Assembly: GCA_030432695.1 (NCBI GenBank)
Contig: JAUILN010000012.1
Coordinates: 62,001-126,000 of the forward strand
Source of the DNA: a bacterium
Lineage (GTDB): Bacteria; Planctomycetota; UBA1135; UBA2386
Direction of reading: 5' to 3'
DNA length: 64,000 bases
Shown here one piece after another: positions 1 to 10,251 of this stretch. Every line of letters starts with the position of its first letter. Within the stretch, counting starts at the first letter, position 1. The notes beneath the pieces were generated by a model. That model was not told the DNA's origin. It searched no databases and saw only the letters and a list, made by a program, of their open reading frames with translations. Position numbers and translations under genes: made by a program.

Positions 1-972
1 GACCACCATGCCGCGGTCGCTGCTCACCGTCCCGCTCGGGAAGGTCGAGCTGTAGGACTGCACCATCGACATCTGCGGTGCCTGGGTCTTCGGTCCTGGC
101 GGGAAGCGAACCTCGAGGCCGCGCGTGATCACGCCACCGAGTCCCGTCGGGTAGAGGCCCTGTGCGGTGAACCGGCCGAGCGCCCAGGCCGGGTCCCAGG
201 TCGCGGAGACGTTGCTGTGGAACTGGCCGTTGGCGTCGAACAGCCCACCGAGGTTGATCTGCGCGTCGGTGTGGATCCTGCCGACGCAACTGGGCGTGTT
301 GAACGGCAGCCGCGGATCGCTGAAGCCGAGCGCCACCGCGCACGGCGTGCGGTAGAGGTTGCGACCGCCCTGCAGCAGGAAGTCGAGGATGCAGAGGTTG
401 CTACCCTGGGCATCGGCGAGCACGCCCTCGATCTGCGGGTCGACGGTGCTGATACAGGTGCTCGGCCCCTTGGACGCCACCGCGAAGGTCGTCGCGCCGA
501 CGAAGCCGCGGCCCGGCACCGCGAACTCGCTGCGGTAGCCCTCGGTGAAGTAGCTGGTGCGGGTGTAGCAGAGCGCCTCCCAGCCGAGCGGGTGGGTGCC
601 GCTGTGCACTTGGCGCGCGTCGAGCGGTGACTGCAGGTCGAACGGTCCCACCAACGACAGGGCCTCTCCGGTGCGCTGCGGGAGGTTGAGCGCGCGGCGG
701 GCCATCGCCAGGGTCGGCGTCGTCACCCAGTTCTGCGCGTAGGTGTCGCTCACCGCGGTGTGCGGCACGGCATCGCCGAGGAACAGCTCCAGGTCGACGG
801 TCTGCGCCGCGCCCTCGCGCCGCCCGTTGCGCTGCCAGGCGCGCAGCGACAGACCGTCATGGGTCGGGTGGTTGCGGTGGTAGGGCGGCGAGATGTAGCT
901 GGTCTGCGCGACGGCGGCCCCCGCAAGGAACGCCAGTGACGATCCGGTGAAGAAGAGACGCGAGAGACTCTT
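1..972 (-). CDS. Secreted protein of unknown function (C-terminus beyond window; start unclear)
   Basis: An open reading frame on the minus strand runs off the left edge, with about 324 residues visible. It begins with a convincing Sec signal peptide: a basic KSLSR segment, a hydrophobic LFFTGSSLAFLAGA core and an AVAQ-TS cleavage region. The mature part is rich in Gly, Ser, Thr and aromatic residues with scattered single Cys, as in other exported proteins of this window, and I recognise no enzyme motif. The start is a problem. Reading upstream from the signal peptide there is no in-frame ATG, GTG or TTG before the in-frame stop at about 1072-1074. The coordinate given is the first Lys codon before the hydrophobic core. 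A point mutation, sequencing error or non-canonical start is possible. It lies just downstream of the receptor gene on the same strand. Confidence 0.6.
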
Positions 973-1036
973 CGCCCGAGCCGATCCCGCTCCCCGTTCT
1001 GGTGACGGCGACCGGTCCCGGATCGGGCCCCTTCGA

Positions 1037-1813
1037 TCACGCCACCCGCCGGAACGGCCGCAGCAGGTTGGTCACGTTGCCGAGCCCCCGACCGGTCCGC
1101 GAGCCGTGCCAGCAGAACGCGCGGCCGTCGACCATCAGGACCGGCACGTCGGGACCGAACACCCGGTCGCGCAGGATCTGCCGCCGGTGCTCGGCGTTGA
1201 ACGCGAACGGCTCGGAGGGGAGCAGCACCAGGTCGGGCTTCAGGTTGCGCAGCTCGGTCTGAGGGATGACCGGGTAGCGCGCCTCGCGATGACCGCAGAC
1301 GTTGTGGGCACCGGCCCGCGCCAGCACGTCGTGCACGTAGGTGTCACGGTTCACCCCGATCCAGGGCTGCCGCCAGATCGGATAGAAGACGCGGACCGGA
1401 GAACGGCCGAGCGACAGCACCTCGGCGCGCGCGATCTGCGCCTCGATCTCCAGCAGGAGTGCCTCGGTCTCCTCGAACACGCCGAGTCGGAAGCCGACCT
1501 CGCGGACCGCGCTGGCCGCTTCGGGCACGGTGCGCGGCATCGACTCGAACACGTCGAATCGGTCACGCAGCCAACTGATGTCCTCGGCCCGATTCTCCTC
1601 GCCGTTGACCAGGACCAGGTCGGGTTCGAACGACGCGATCTGCTCGAGGTCGGGGTTCTTGGTGCCGCCGACCCGCGGGACGAAGCGCAGCTCCTCCTCG
1701 GGTTCGGTGCAGAAGCGGGTCACGGCGACCAGACGGCCGGACACGCCGAGCTCGCAGACCGTCTCGGTCAGGCTCGGCACGAGGGAGATGACTCTGCGGG
1801 CGGGATCGGCCAT
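1037..1813 (-). CDS. Solitary helical-backbone metal/cobalamin receptor-like protein (BtuF/FecB fold)
   Basis: The 258-residue product looks like the periplasmic-binding fold of BtuF/FhuD-type receptors: an N-terminal RVISLVPSLTE strand-turn, a VGGTKNPDLEQIASFEPDLVL segment, a central long helix and a second lobe with LRNLKPDLVLLPSEP. These receptors bind cobalamin, heme or ferric siderophores for an ABC importer. This copy has no signal peptide and no lipobox, and no BtuC/BtuD genes are nearby. Stand-alone cytoplasmic homologues are common but of unclear function. The conserved end (DGRAFCWHGSRTGRGLGN) is typical of those solitary proteins. ATG at 1813 follows a 155-base gap. The fold assignment is fairly sure, the ligand unknown. 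Confidence 0.75.
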   Translation of the reverse strand: MADPARRVISLVPSLTETVCELGVSGRLVAVTRFCTEPEEELRFVPRVGGTKNPDLEQIASFEPDLVLVNGEENRAEDISWLRDRFDVFESMPRTVPEAASAVREVGFRLGVFEETEALLLEIEAQIARAEVLSLGRSPVRVFYPIWRQPWIGVNRDTYVHDVLARAGAHNVCGHREARYPVIPQTELRNLKPDLVLLPSEPFAFNAEHRRQILRDRVFGPDVPVLMVDGRAFCWHGSRTGRGLGNVTNLLRPFRRVA

Positions 1814-1968
1814 GGTGCAACGCGGGGGAGGGCGGCCGGTCGGCCACGGGCGACCCGGCGGGGAACACTACCCCGGTTCTGCCGCGCCGGCCGGCCGAGG
1901 GACGCGAGGTCTCGATCCGAGCCCCGCCCGCAAGCCATAACCTCCTTCGAGGCAGAATCTAACGGACG

Positions 1969-3723
1969 TCACCGCAGGAGCCCCGCGGCATGCTCGGCGA
2001 GGATCTCCCCCATCAGCCGATAGCCCACGTCGTTGCAATGACCATCCAGGACGAATAGCGCCTCGTAGTCGGCCTCGCTCCGTCCGGCGCGGAAGCGCGC
2101 ATGCAGGTCTACGAATGCCGCGCCGACCCGCACAGCGACCTGTTCCACGGCCATGGCGACCTGGGCCCGCTCGATGGGGTAGGCCAACAGCACCGGCTCC
2201 ACCCCACGACGCCGGCACTCCGCCGCGATCCGCCCGAGGTTGGCGGCGAGTGCCGTGTCGGTGTGGTCACCCGCGACGCCCGCGGCATCGAACGCCGCGA
2301 TCAATCCGGCCCGCTGCTCGAGGTCCGAGGTCCGCTCCTCGACCACCGCCAGGAACTCGGCACGGATCCCGGCCCCGATGTCGGCGACGGTCCGTTCGAA
2401 GGTCCGGCTCGAACCCTCGTACCGGTAGACCTCGTAGAGAGCCTCGGCCTGGAGCCGGGTCTCCCGAGGAGCGAGGCGACTCCGCAGCGCGGCGAGTGTG
2501 GCCCGCTGGCGCGGCCCCAGGCTCCCGGTCGCGAGCAGCATCCCGAGCCGATCGGCCAACCCGTGCGGATCGGAGACCTGCCGACCATGGTGGGTGAGGA
2601 CCAGCATCAGGTCGTCGGACACGTCTCCGGCAGCAGCACACGCCAGCGCGACGTCGACCGCGGCATCGACGTCGCCGACGTCCAGCCAGGCCTCGGCAGC
2701 GGCCTCGGCGAGCCCTGCGTCCCCGCTGGCCCGCCAGTCGGTGTCGATGCCCGCGGCCAGCAACCGGGCTTCGTCCGACACACCGCGTTCCGACAGGACC
2801 CGGACCAACGCCGAACGCGCCGCCGCCGCACGCCCGGGCAACCCCAACGCGGCCCGGTAGCACGCGGTCGCGCGCTCGAGATCGCCGGCCTGCTCGGCCG
2901 CGACTCCGTCGAACCAGACGTTCCCGACCGGCAGCCCCGGCTCGAGCACCAGGGGCGCAGGGAATGGCCCACCAGCCAGCGACAGCCGCGCGCCATCGAG
3001 CTGCCAGTGGAGTTCCGACTCCGAGTTGTCGGCGCGAGAGAGCAGCACGATGCGATCGTCACCACGCAGCGAGAACAGGTTCGGCATCGGCCCCTGTGGA
3101 GTCTCGATGACCCCATCGGCACGGAATCGCAGCCAGAGTTCGCCCTGATGCCAGGTCCCCAGGAACGGAGCGGTCTCGGGGCCGCGCTCTTGGGCCACTC
3201 CCTGCTCTCCGGGCGCGCCCTGCTCCCCTGATCCTCCGCGATCGGAACCAGCGGTCCCGAGCACCGCGTGGTAGAGCAGCGAGGCGAGCTTGCCGAGCCG
3301 GAACTCGAGCGGGAAACCGGCCTCGAGATCACGCGCCGGTGAGGTCTTCCAGAAGTCGTTGTAGCCGACGAGCACGTAGCAGAGCCGGGGTCGATGCGCG
3401 TCGAGGATCCGTGGCAGCCGCTCCAGCACGTCGCCCGAATCGTCCCCCGGCCAACCGGCATTGACCACCGACACGTCGTGCCCTGCCGCGCGCAGCGCCC
3501 GGCCCATCGCCTCGGGGTAGGCGTTGACGCGATCGCGTGCGCCGAGCCCGAAGGTGAACGAGTCGCCGATGCAGACCACTCCGCCCGCAACCCGGTCGAC
3601 GGCACTCGGCACGGAGTCGCGGCCCGACCAGATCACGTAGGCGAGGACCTGGAGCACCAGTTCCGCCGCGAGCAGCGCGAGGAGCACACCGAGGACGACG
3701 CGGATCAGCCGGGAACGGAGCAC
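1969..3723 (-). CDS. Membrane-anchored SGNH/GDSL-family hydrolase with internal TPR-like insert
   Basis: The product has 584 residues. An N-terminal transmembrane anchor (about residues 8-32) is followed by the GDSL block I motif GDSFTFG. Block II/III signals follow in the VNAGWPG and GYNDFW segments. The C-terminus carries the catalytic Asp-x-x-His region as DGHCNDVGYRLMG. Between the two halves lie about 300 Ala/Leu-rich residues that resemble helical TPR-like repeats (WFDGVAAEQAGDLERATACYRAAL). Such membrane SGNH proteins often act on acyl groups of envelope sugars, but the substrate here is unknown. The gene shares its strand with neighbours 74 bases upstream and 155 bases downstream, so co-transcription is possible. 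The enzyme class is well supported; the repeat assignment is weaker. Confidence 0.8.
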   Translation of the reverse strand: MLRSRLIRVVLGVLLALLAAELVLQVLAYVIWSGRDSVPSAVDRVAGGVVCIGDSFTFGLGARDRVNAYPEAMGRALRAAGHDVSVVNAGWPGDDSGDVLERLPRILDAHRPRLCYVLVGYNDFWKTSPARDLEAGFPLEFRLGKLASLLYHAVLGTAGSDRGGSGEQGAPGEQGVAQERGPETAPFLGTWHQGELWLRFRADGVIETPQGPMPNLFSLRGDDRIVLLSRADNSESELHWQLDGARLSLAGGPFPAPLVLEPGLPVGNVWFDGVAAEQAGDLERATACYRAALGLPGRAAAARSALVRVLSERGVSDEARLLAAGIDTDWRASGDAGLAEAAAEAWLDVGDVDAAVDVALACAAAGDVSDDLMLVLTHHGRQVSDPHGLADRLGMLLATGSLGPRQRATLAALRSRLAPRETRLQAEALYEVYRYEGSSRTFERTVADIGAGIRAEFLAVVEERTSDLEQRAGLIAAFDAAGVAGDHTDTALAANLGRIAAECRRRGVEPVLLAYPIERAQVAMAVEQVAVRVGAAFVDLHARFRAGRSEADYEALFVLDGHCNDVGYRLMGEILAEHAAGLLR

Positions 3724-3797
3724 GCGCCGACTCTAACCCAACGCTCCCGGAGGCGACCGGAGGGAACTGCCTGCGCCGCGCACGCGCGACCGCGGAG

Positions 3798-4676
3798 CTA
3801 CCCCCGCCTCGGCCTGAATTCCGGAGTCGTCCGCGACCGGACCTCGCCCGCCGCATCGATCCAGATCTCGTCGCAGCCCACCAGCTGTCCACCGGCCAGC
3901 CGTAGCTCCACGAAGTGGCGCAGTTCCTCGCCGTCGATCTGCCGGACCCGCGGCACCACCGCGGGATTCACGTAGGCGGTGCCGGCGTGCTCCACGAAGC
4001 GGGTGCGCTGCGCTCCGCGGGGATGCAGCAATCGGTCGTGCATGTGACCCGCCACCACCACCCTCACGTGGCGCCCCGCCGCGCGGATGTCCTTCAGCGC
4101 GAGTTCCAGATCCCGGTCACCCCAATCACCCGTCGGCGACTTGCCGAAGTCCTTGCCGTAGATGTCCGACGAGTTGCGGCCGAGGCCGTACGGACCGTTG
4201 TGTGCCAGCACCACCAGACTCGCGTGCTGGGCGCGGGCCACAGCTTCGGCGATCCGCGCCGCGGAGTCCTCCGGCGTCCCGACTCCATACAGCTCGCCGT
4301 AGATCTCCGGGCTCCGCAGGTCGCGGCCACCCCAGGAGAACGGCCGCGCGCCGACCAGCGTGATCCCACATTCGGGCAGCTCACGGATCGCGTAGGCGAG
4401 GTGGTCCTCGCCGAGGAGATCCAGACTCTCGCGGAGCCGCCGGGTGACGCGCTTGTTGGAGAAGCTCTGCCAGGCGTCGTGGTTGCCGAGCAGCACCGCG
4501 ATCTCGCAGTCGAGCTCCGAGATGTCGCGGACGATCTCGGGATCCTCGTCGCCGAGGTCGCCGACGAACAGCACGAGGTCCTGGTCACCGGCTTCCAGGA
4601 AGCGAGCGTCGACGTCGTTCCAATGGCCATGGACGTCGCCGACGACGAGGACGCGGTAGGGGTCGGAGGCGCTCAT
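3798..4676 (-). CDS. Metallophosphoesterase (calcineurin-like)
   Basis: The 292-residue product has the complete calcineurin-like metal-binding set in order: GDVHGHW near residue 13, GDLGDED near 39, GNHDAW near 64, an AHNGPYG segment in the middle and GHMHDRL near 205. It should be a two-metal phosphoesterase. It resembles the single-domain family found in cyanobacteria and plants more than Ser/Thr phosphatases or 5'-nucleotidases. There is no signal peptide, so it is probably cytoplasmic. The C-terminal 70 residues (FVEHAGTAYVNPAVVPRV) match that family's tail. ATG at 4676 is 112 bases downstream of the sigma-54 regulator gene. The substrate cannot be inferred. Confidence 0.85.
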   Translation of the reverse strand: MSASDPYRVLVVGDVHGHWNDVDARFLEAGDQDLVLFVGDLGDEDPEIVRDISELDCEIAVLLGNHDAWQSFSNKRVTRRLRESLDLLGEDHLAYAIRELPECGITLVGARPFSWGGRDLRSPEIYGELYGVGTPEDSAARIAEAVARAQHASLVVLAHNGPYGLGRNSSDIYGKDFGKSPTGDWGDRDLELALKDIRAAGRHVRVVVAGHMHDRLLHPRGAQRTRFVEHAGTAYVNPAVVPRVRQIDGEELRHFVELRLAGGQLVGCDEIWIDAAGEVRSRTTPEFRPRRG

Positions 4677-4788
4677 CGCATGCCTGTCCGGCAGGGCGCG
4701 CCGTGCGAGGGTCGCGCCGCCGAAAGGGGGCGGGGGAGCCTAGTCCATCCGGCGGACGCCGCCAGTGGCCAGGGTGCATTCCCCGAGG

Positions 4789-6675
<1,887 letters not shown>

Positions 6676-7039
6676 GGTGTCGGATTGTCGGCAGTCGAGA
6701 GGGGCTTTGGGAACCCCCAAACCGTCGACTTTCCGTCAGCCAGCTGCCTGGTCGTGGTCCGAACCGGATCCGGCCGAAACGGCCGCCGCCGGCCTCTGGA
6801 GACCGCAGGACGCCGACCGAGGCATCGTCCATCCACTCCCTGGTTGCCCGACTGCGAGAACGGATCGAGTCCTCGATGCCACGAGATATCCTATCCACCG
6901 CATTTTATGGAGCCGCCCGGCGAGTCACGGCCACGACACGCGCCCCGACCCGCCCCGAGGCGCAGCGGGCACCATCAGGTCGCGGGAGAACGTTCCGCGG
7001 AGCCCCCGCGGCCGCCTACCATCATCGACCTCACCGACG
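6676..7039. promoter_or_regulatory. Divergent intergenic region between sigma-54 activator and kinase
   Basis: This stretch of 364 bases separates two divergently transcribed regulatory genes and must hold both promoters. Most of it is GC-rich. The exception is an AT-rich patch at about 6882-6912 (ATATCCTATCC, then CATTTTATGG), which is the likeliest place for promoter melting. I could not identify a -24/-12 sigma-54 element or a convincing -35/-10 pair. No open reading frame here looks real. Confidence 0.4.
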
Positions 7040-10000
7040 ATGTCCGTGACCGTCCCCGAACCGCTGAAGCTCCTGGCGCTGTCGCCGCACCGCGCGCTGC
7101 TCTGCGGCGACGGTGTCCCGCCTGGCGCCACCGACGGGGTCGGGACGAGGCCATGGGTCGCGAAGCGCTTCGATGCCGGTCCCGGCGACGCCGCCGACCG
7201 GGAGGCCGCGTGGTTGCGCATCGCCGTGGGCCCCGGAGTGGTGGAACTGCTCGCCCGCACCGAGGACCCGACCGGCCGGCAGCCGATGCTGGTGATGGCC
7301 CGGGTGCCGGGGCGCGACCTGCAGAGCCGCCTGCTCCGCGACGGCCCCCTGCCGCTCGACCTCGCCCTGCAGGTCGCGGCCACGATCACCGGGACGCTGC
7401 GGCGGCTGGCGGCGATCCGTTGTCCCGAGGCTCCGGCGGGACTGCTGCACGGCGACATCAAACCCGGCAATGTGATGATCGATCCGGACGGTGGCGTGGT
7501 GCTCGTCGACTTCGAGCACGCGTCGGCACTCGCAACCATGCCGGTGGCCGAGGTCGATGACGTGCCCGGCGCGCGCCGCCGATTCACCGGCGGCACTCAC
7601 GGCTACGCCCCTCCCGAGGCGTACCTGGGGGCCGACCCCAGCAGCGCGTTCGACGTGTTCGGACTCGGCTGCACGCTGTTCGAAGCCGTGACCGGCCGAG
7701 CCATGACGCCACGTCCGCCGGGCGAGTCACGATCCGCGTTCGGCACGACCCTGGGCCCCCGGGGTCGCGCGGGCGACGGTCTGCCCGAACCTCTGCGGGC
7801 CCTGCTGACCGACTGCGTGGCCGACGACCCCACCGACCGGCCATCGCTCGACGCACTCGGCGAGCGGCTCGAGAGGGTTCGCACCGCGTTGCGCGATCCC
7901 GCCGCCCGACAACGCGAGACCTCCCGTCAGGCCTGGTTGGCGGGTGACCTCGCCGCGGCGCGGACGTTGGCCGACGCCGCCGACTCCACCGCCGAACACC
8001 GGGCCTGGCTGCGCCGGGCCGAGTGGGCCCGCGCGCTCCGTGAACCGCTCCTCCCCGATCCACGCGCCCCGCTCGACGCCGCGCACGCCGAGACGCTCGC
8101 CAACGCCGCCACTCAGGTGGAATCCCGACGCCGCTGGTTTCCGGGCTCGCCCCGGCTGCGGACCGCACGACAGCAGCTGGAAGTGCAGCTCGCGGCAGCT
8201 CTACAGGCCGCGGCCCCCAGGGTCGCCGGCTCACTCGAAGACGGCGGCGCCAGCGGAGCGCTCCGGACCCTCGCGGCGCTCCAGCGGACACTCGACCTCC
8301 TCGGTCCACCGCGCCCGTCGATCGCGCCCTGCGACGACCCGCCGCCGCCGTTCCGACGCGACGGCGCCGCGCTGCTGACCGCCCTCCGCCGCGACGTTCA
8401 GCGAAGCCGCGAGTTGGTCGATCGCAACCGCCGCGAGTTCGGAGTCCGCCTCGGTCGTCTCGACGTCGACGCCGCCCGCACGCTGGTGGAGGAACTCGGC
8501 AACCGGCACGGCGGCTCGGTCGGCTGGATCGCCGAACTGCGCGATCGCCTGCTCCGCTTCGAGTTCTACCTGCAGCGAGTCGGCCGCCAGACCCGACTGG
8601 TCGGCGAACTCTCCGGGTTGTGCGAGGCGCACCGCATCGAGGTCTCGCTCCGGGCGATGCACCGCCTGCACGCACGCCTCGGCCCGCTGCAGGCCGAAGA
8701 GGCCACCTCGCCGCCGGTGGAGGTCCGACCCCGACCGCTGATCCGAGCCCTGCGCGATCTCCTGCGCGAGTTCCCGGAACTCGAGGACCTGGTGCAACCC
8801 GCGCTGAACGAGCTGGAGGATTGCTGCCAGGCGCTGACTCGCCGCGCCTGGATGCTCGCCGCCGACGCCGACCGACGCCTGGCCACCCCGCCGATCCCGA
8901 TCCGGCCACTGGAGCAACTGCTGACCCGTATCGACGCACTCATCCACGCCGACGTGGTCGTCGACGAGGAAGATCGCAGCCGCTCCGGGCTGATCGAAGA
9001 ATTCGAGTCGCTGCGGGTGCGGGTGGACGAAGCCCGTACCGCCCGCGACCGCCTGGCCCAGGGCGCCCAGGAGGCGATGGACCGCGGCCACCTGACGACC
9101 GCGATCTTCGACATGGAGCGGGCCACGCATCGCTTCACCGACGACGGTGCGGACGACGAGGCCGGACCGAGTCTGGCACAACAGTTCGAGGAGGCCCAAC
9201 GCCGCAAGCAGGCGCTCGAGGACGCGCTGCGCCGCAACCACGAGCTGGCCGCGCGTTGCGCCCGACTCCGCGAGGATGCGGCCGCCAGTCCCCGGATCCG
9301 CCTGGAGGCACTCGAGGAGCGCGAACAGGTCCTCGCCGAACTCTGCCGAGCGCTGCCTCCCGATCGCCGTGAAAACCACGTCGCGGACCTGCGCCAGGTC
9401 CACGTCGCGATGCTGCGCGAGACCGACGCGGAAGGCCGTGCGCGCCTCGGCCGCACCCACGACCCGGGCGACCGGCTCCGCTTCGCCCGCGAGACCCTCG
9501 ACGCGTTGCAGCATGCCGCCCCCGACCAGGGATGGTCGACCCACGACGCCGACGAGGCGCGCCGCACCCTGCAACGCTGGATCGAGACCGTGGAACAGGA
9601 GACCGAACGCAGCCGCGGCCGGCGCGTCCGACCTCCGGAGCCGGGTCCGCTTCGCAGTGCCGCAGTGCCGATCGGCATGGTGCTCGCGGTGGGGGCCATC
9701 GCCGCGGCGCTGCTGTTCACCCAGCCCTGGAACCCGCCCGAGGCCCCGCCGCGCTTCGTCGACCGACTGCGCACGGCGCTCGGCGACGCAACCCCGCTCC
9801 GACTCGTCGACGAGACACTCACCTTCGACCCCGACGCCGCGCGGGCGCGCTTCGAGGCGTTCGCGGCGACGCTCGCCGAGGCCGACGCCGCCAAGGCCCA
9901 ACGAGCTCGCGAGCTTTCACGCATCGCGTTCGACGTGACCAGGACGTGGAGCGATTTCGCCGGCGTCGTCGCCGCCCTCGACGACCCGGCCACGTCGCCC

Positions 10001-10210
10001 GGCATCCCGCACGCGGCCTCGCAGCCCTGGCACACGTACCTGTCCCGCGTGCTGCGCATCGGCTTCGCGGTGCGGGTCCGAGCCCTCGGCGCCACAGCGA
10101 CCGCGCAGGCCACCGCGCTGCGCGAGGCCCTGTCCGAGCACACCGCGCTGCGCGCCAGCCTCCGCGCCGACGAGGCCGGCATGCTGCTCGCGTTGCTCGA
10201 CCGGGGCTGA
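7040..10210 (+). CDS. Atypical Ser/Thr protein kinase with long coiled-coil region and C-terminal membrane anchor
   Basis: The product has 1056 residues from the ATG at 7040; the longer upstream frame is non-coding. The kinase domain occupies roughly residues 10-265. Visible elements are a candidate ATP-lysine in WVAKRF (K42), HGDIKPGN (residues 137-144, where HRD is usual), DFE in place of DFG (157-159), GGTHGYAPPEAY as the activation/APE region and FDVFGLGCTLFE. No glycine-rich loop is obvious. About 600 residues of charged helix rich in Arg, Glu and Leu follow, predicted coiled coil, then one transmembrane helix near 873-893 and a C-terminal domain of about 160 residues. The catalytic Asp and Asn remain, so it may be active, but it is a non-RD kinase. 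It is divergent from the FHA-containing activator and convergent with the kinase-FGE gene. Confidence 0.85.
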   Translation: MSVTVPEPLKLLALSPHRALLCGDGVPPGATDGVGTRPWVAKRFDAGPGDAADREAAWLRIAVGPGVVELLARTEDPTGRQPMLVMARVPGRDLQSRLLRDGPLPLDLALQVAATITGTLRRLAAIRCPEAPAGLLHGDIKPGNVMIDPDGGVVLVDFEHASALATMPVAEVDDVPGARRRFTGGTHGYAPPEAYLGADPSSAFDVFGLGCTLFEAVTGRAMTPRPPGESRSAFGTTLGPRGRAGDGLPEPLRALLTDCVADDPTDRPSLDALGERLERVRTALRDPAARQRETSRQAWLAGDLAAARTLADAADSTAEHRAWLRRAEWARALREPLLPDPRAPLDAAHAETLANAATQVESRRRWFPGSPRLRTARQQLEVQLAAALQAAAPRVAGSLEDGGASGALRTLAALQRTLDLLGPPRPSIAPCDDPPPPFRRDGAALLTALRRDVQRSRELVDRNRREFGVRLGRLDVDAARTLVEELGNRHGGSVGWIAELRDRLLRFEFYLQRVGRQTRLVGELSGLCEAHRIEVSLRAMHRLHARLGPLQAEEATSPPVEVRPRPLIRALRDLLREFPELEDLVQPALNELEDCCQALTRRAWMLAADADRRLATPPIPIRPLEQLLTRIDALIHADVVVDEEDRSRSGLIEEFESLRVRVDEARTARDRLAQGAQEAMDRGHLTTAIFDMERATHRFTDDGADDEAGPSLAQQFEEAQRRKQALEDALRRNHELAARCARLREDAAASPRIRLEALEEREQVLAELCRALPPDRRENHVADLRQVHVAMLRETDAEGRARLGRTHDPGDRLRFARETLDALQHAAPDQGWSTHDADEARRTLQRWIETVEQETERSRGRRVRPPEPGPLRSAAVPIGMVLAVGAIAAALLFTQPWNPPEAPPRFVDRLRTALGDATPLRLVDETLTFDPDAARARFEAFAATLAEADAAKAQRARELSRIAFDVTRTWSDFAGVVAALDDPATSPGIPHAASQPWHTYLSRVLRIGFAVRVRALGATATAQATALREALSEHTALRASLRADEAGMLLALLDRG

Positions 10211-10220
10211 CGCGCTCGGT

Positions 10221-10251
10221 GAGCTCGTGACTTCGCGAGGGTCACAAGCTC
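10221..10251. terminator. Hairpin between convergent kinase genes
   Basis: Arms GAGCTCGTGAC (10221-10231) and GTCACAAGCTC (10241-10251) pair over 11 bases with one mismatch around a 9-base loop. The hairpin lies in the gap between two convergent stops and overlaps the last codon of the minus-strand gene. A bidirectional terminator is the natural reading, although no U-tract follows. Confidence 0.55.
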
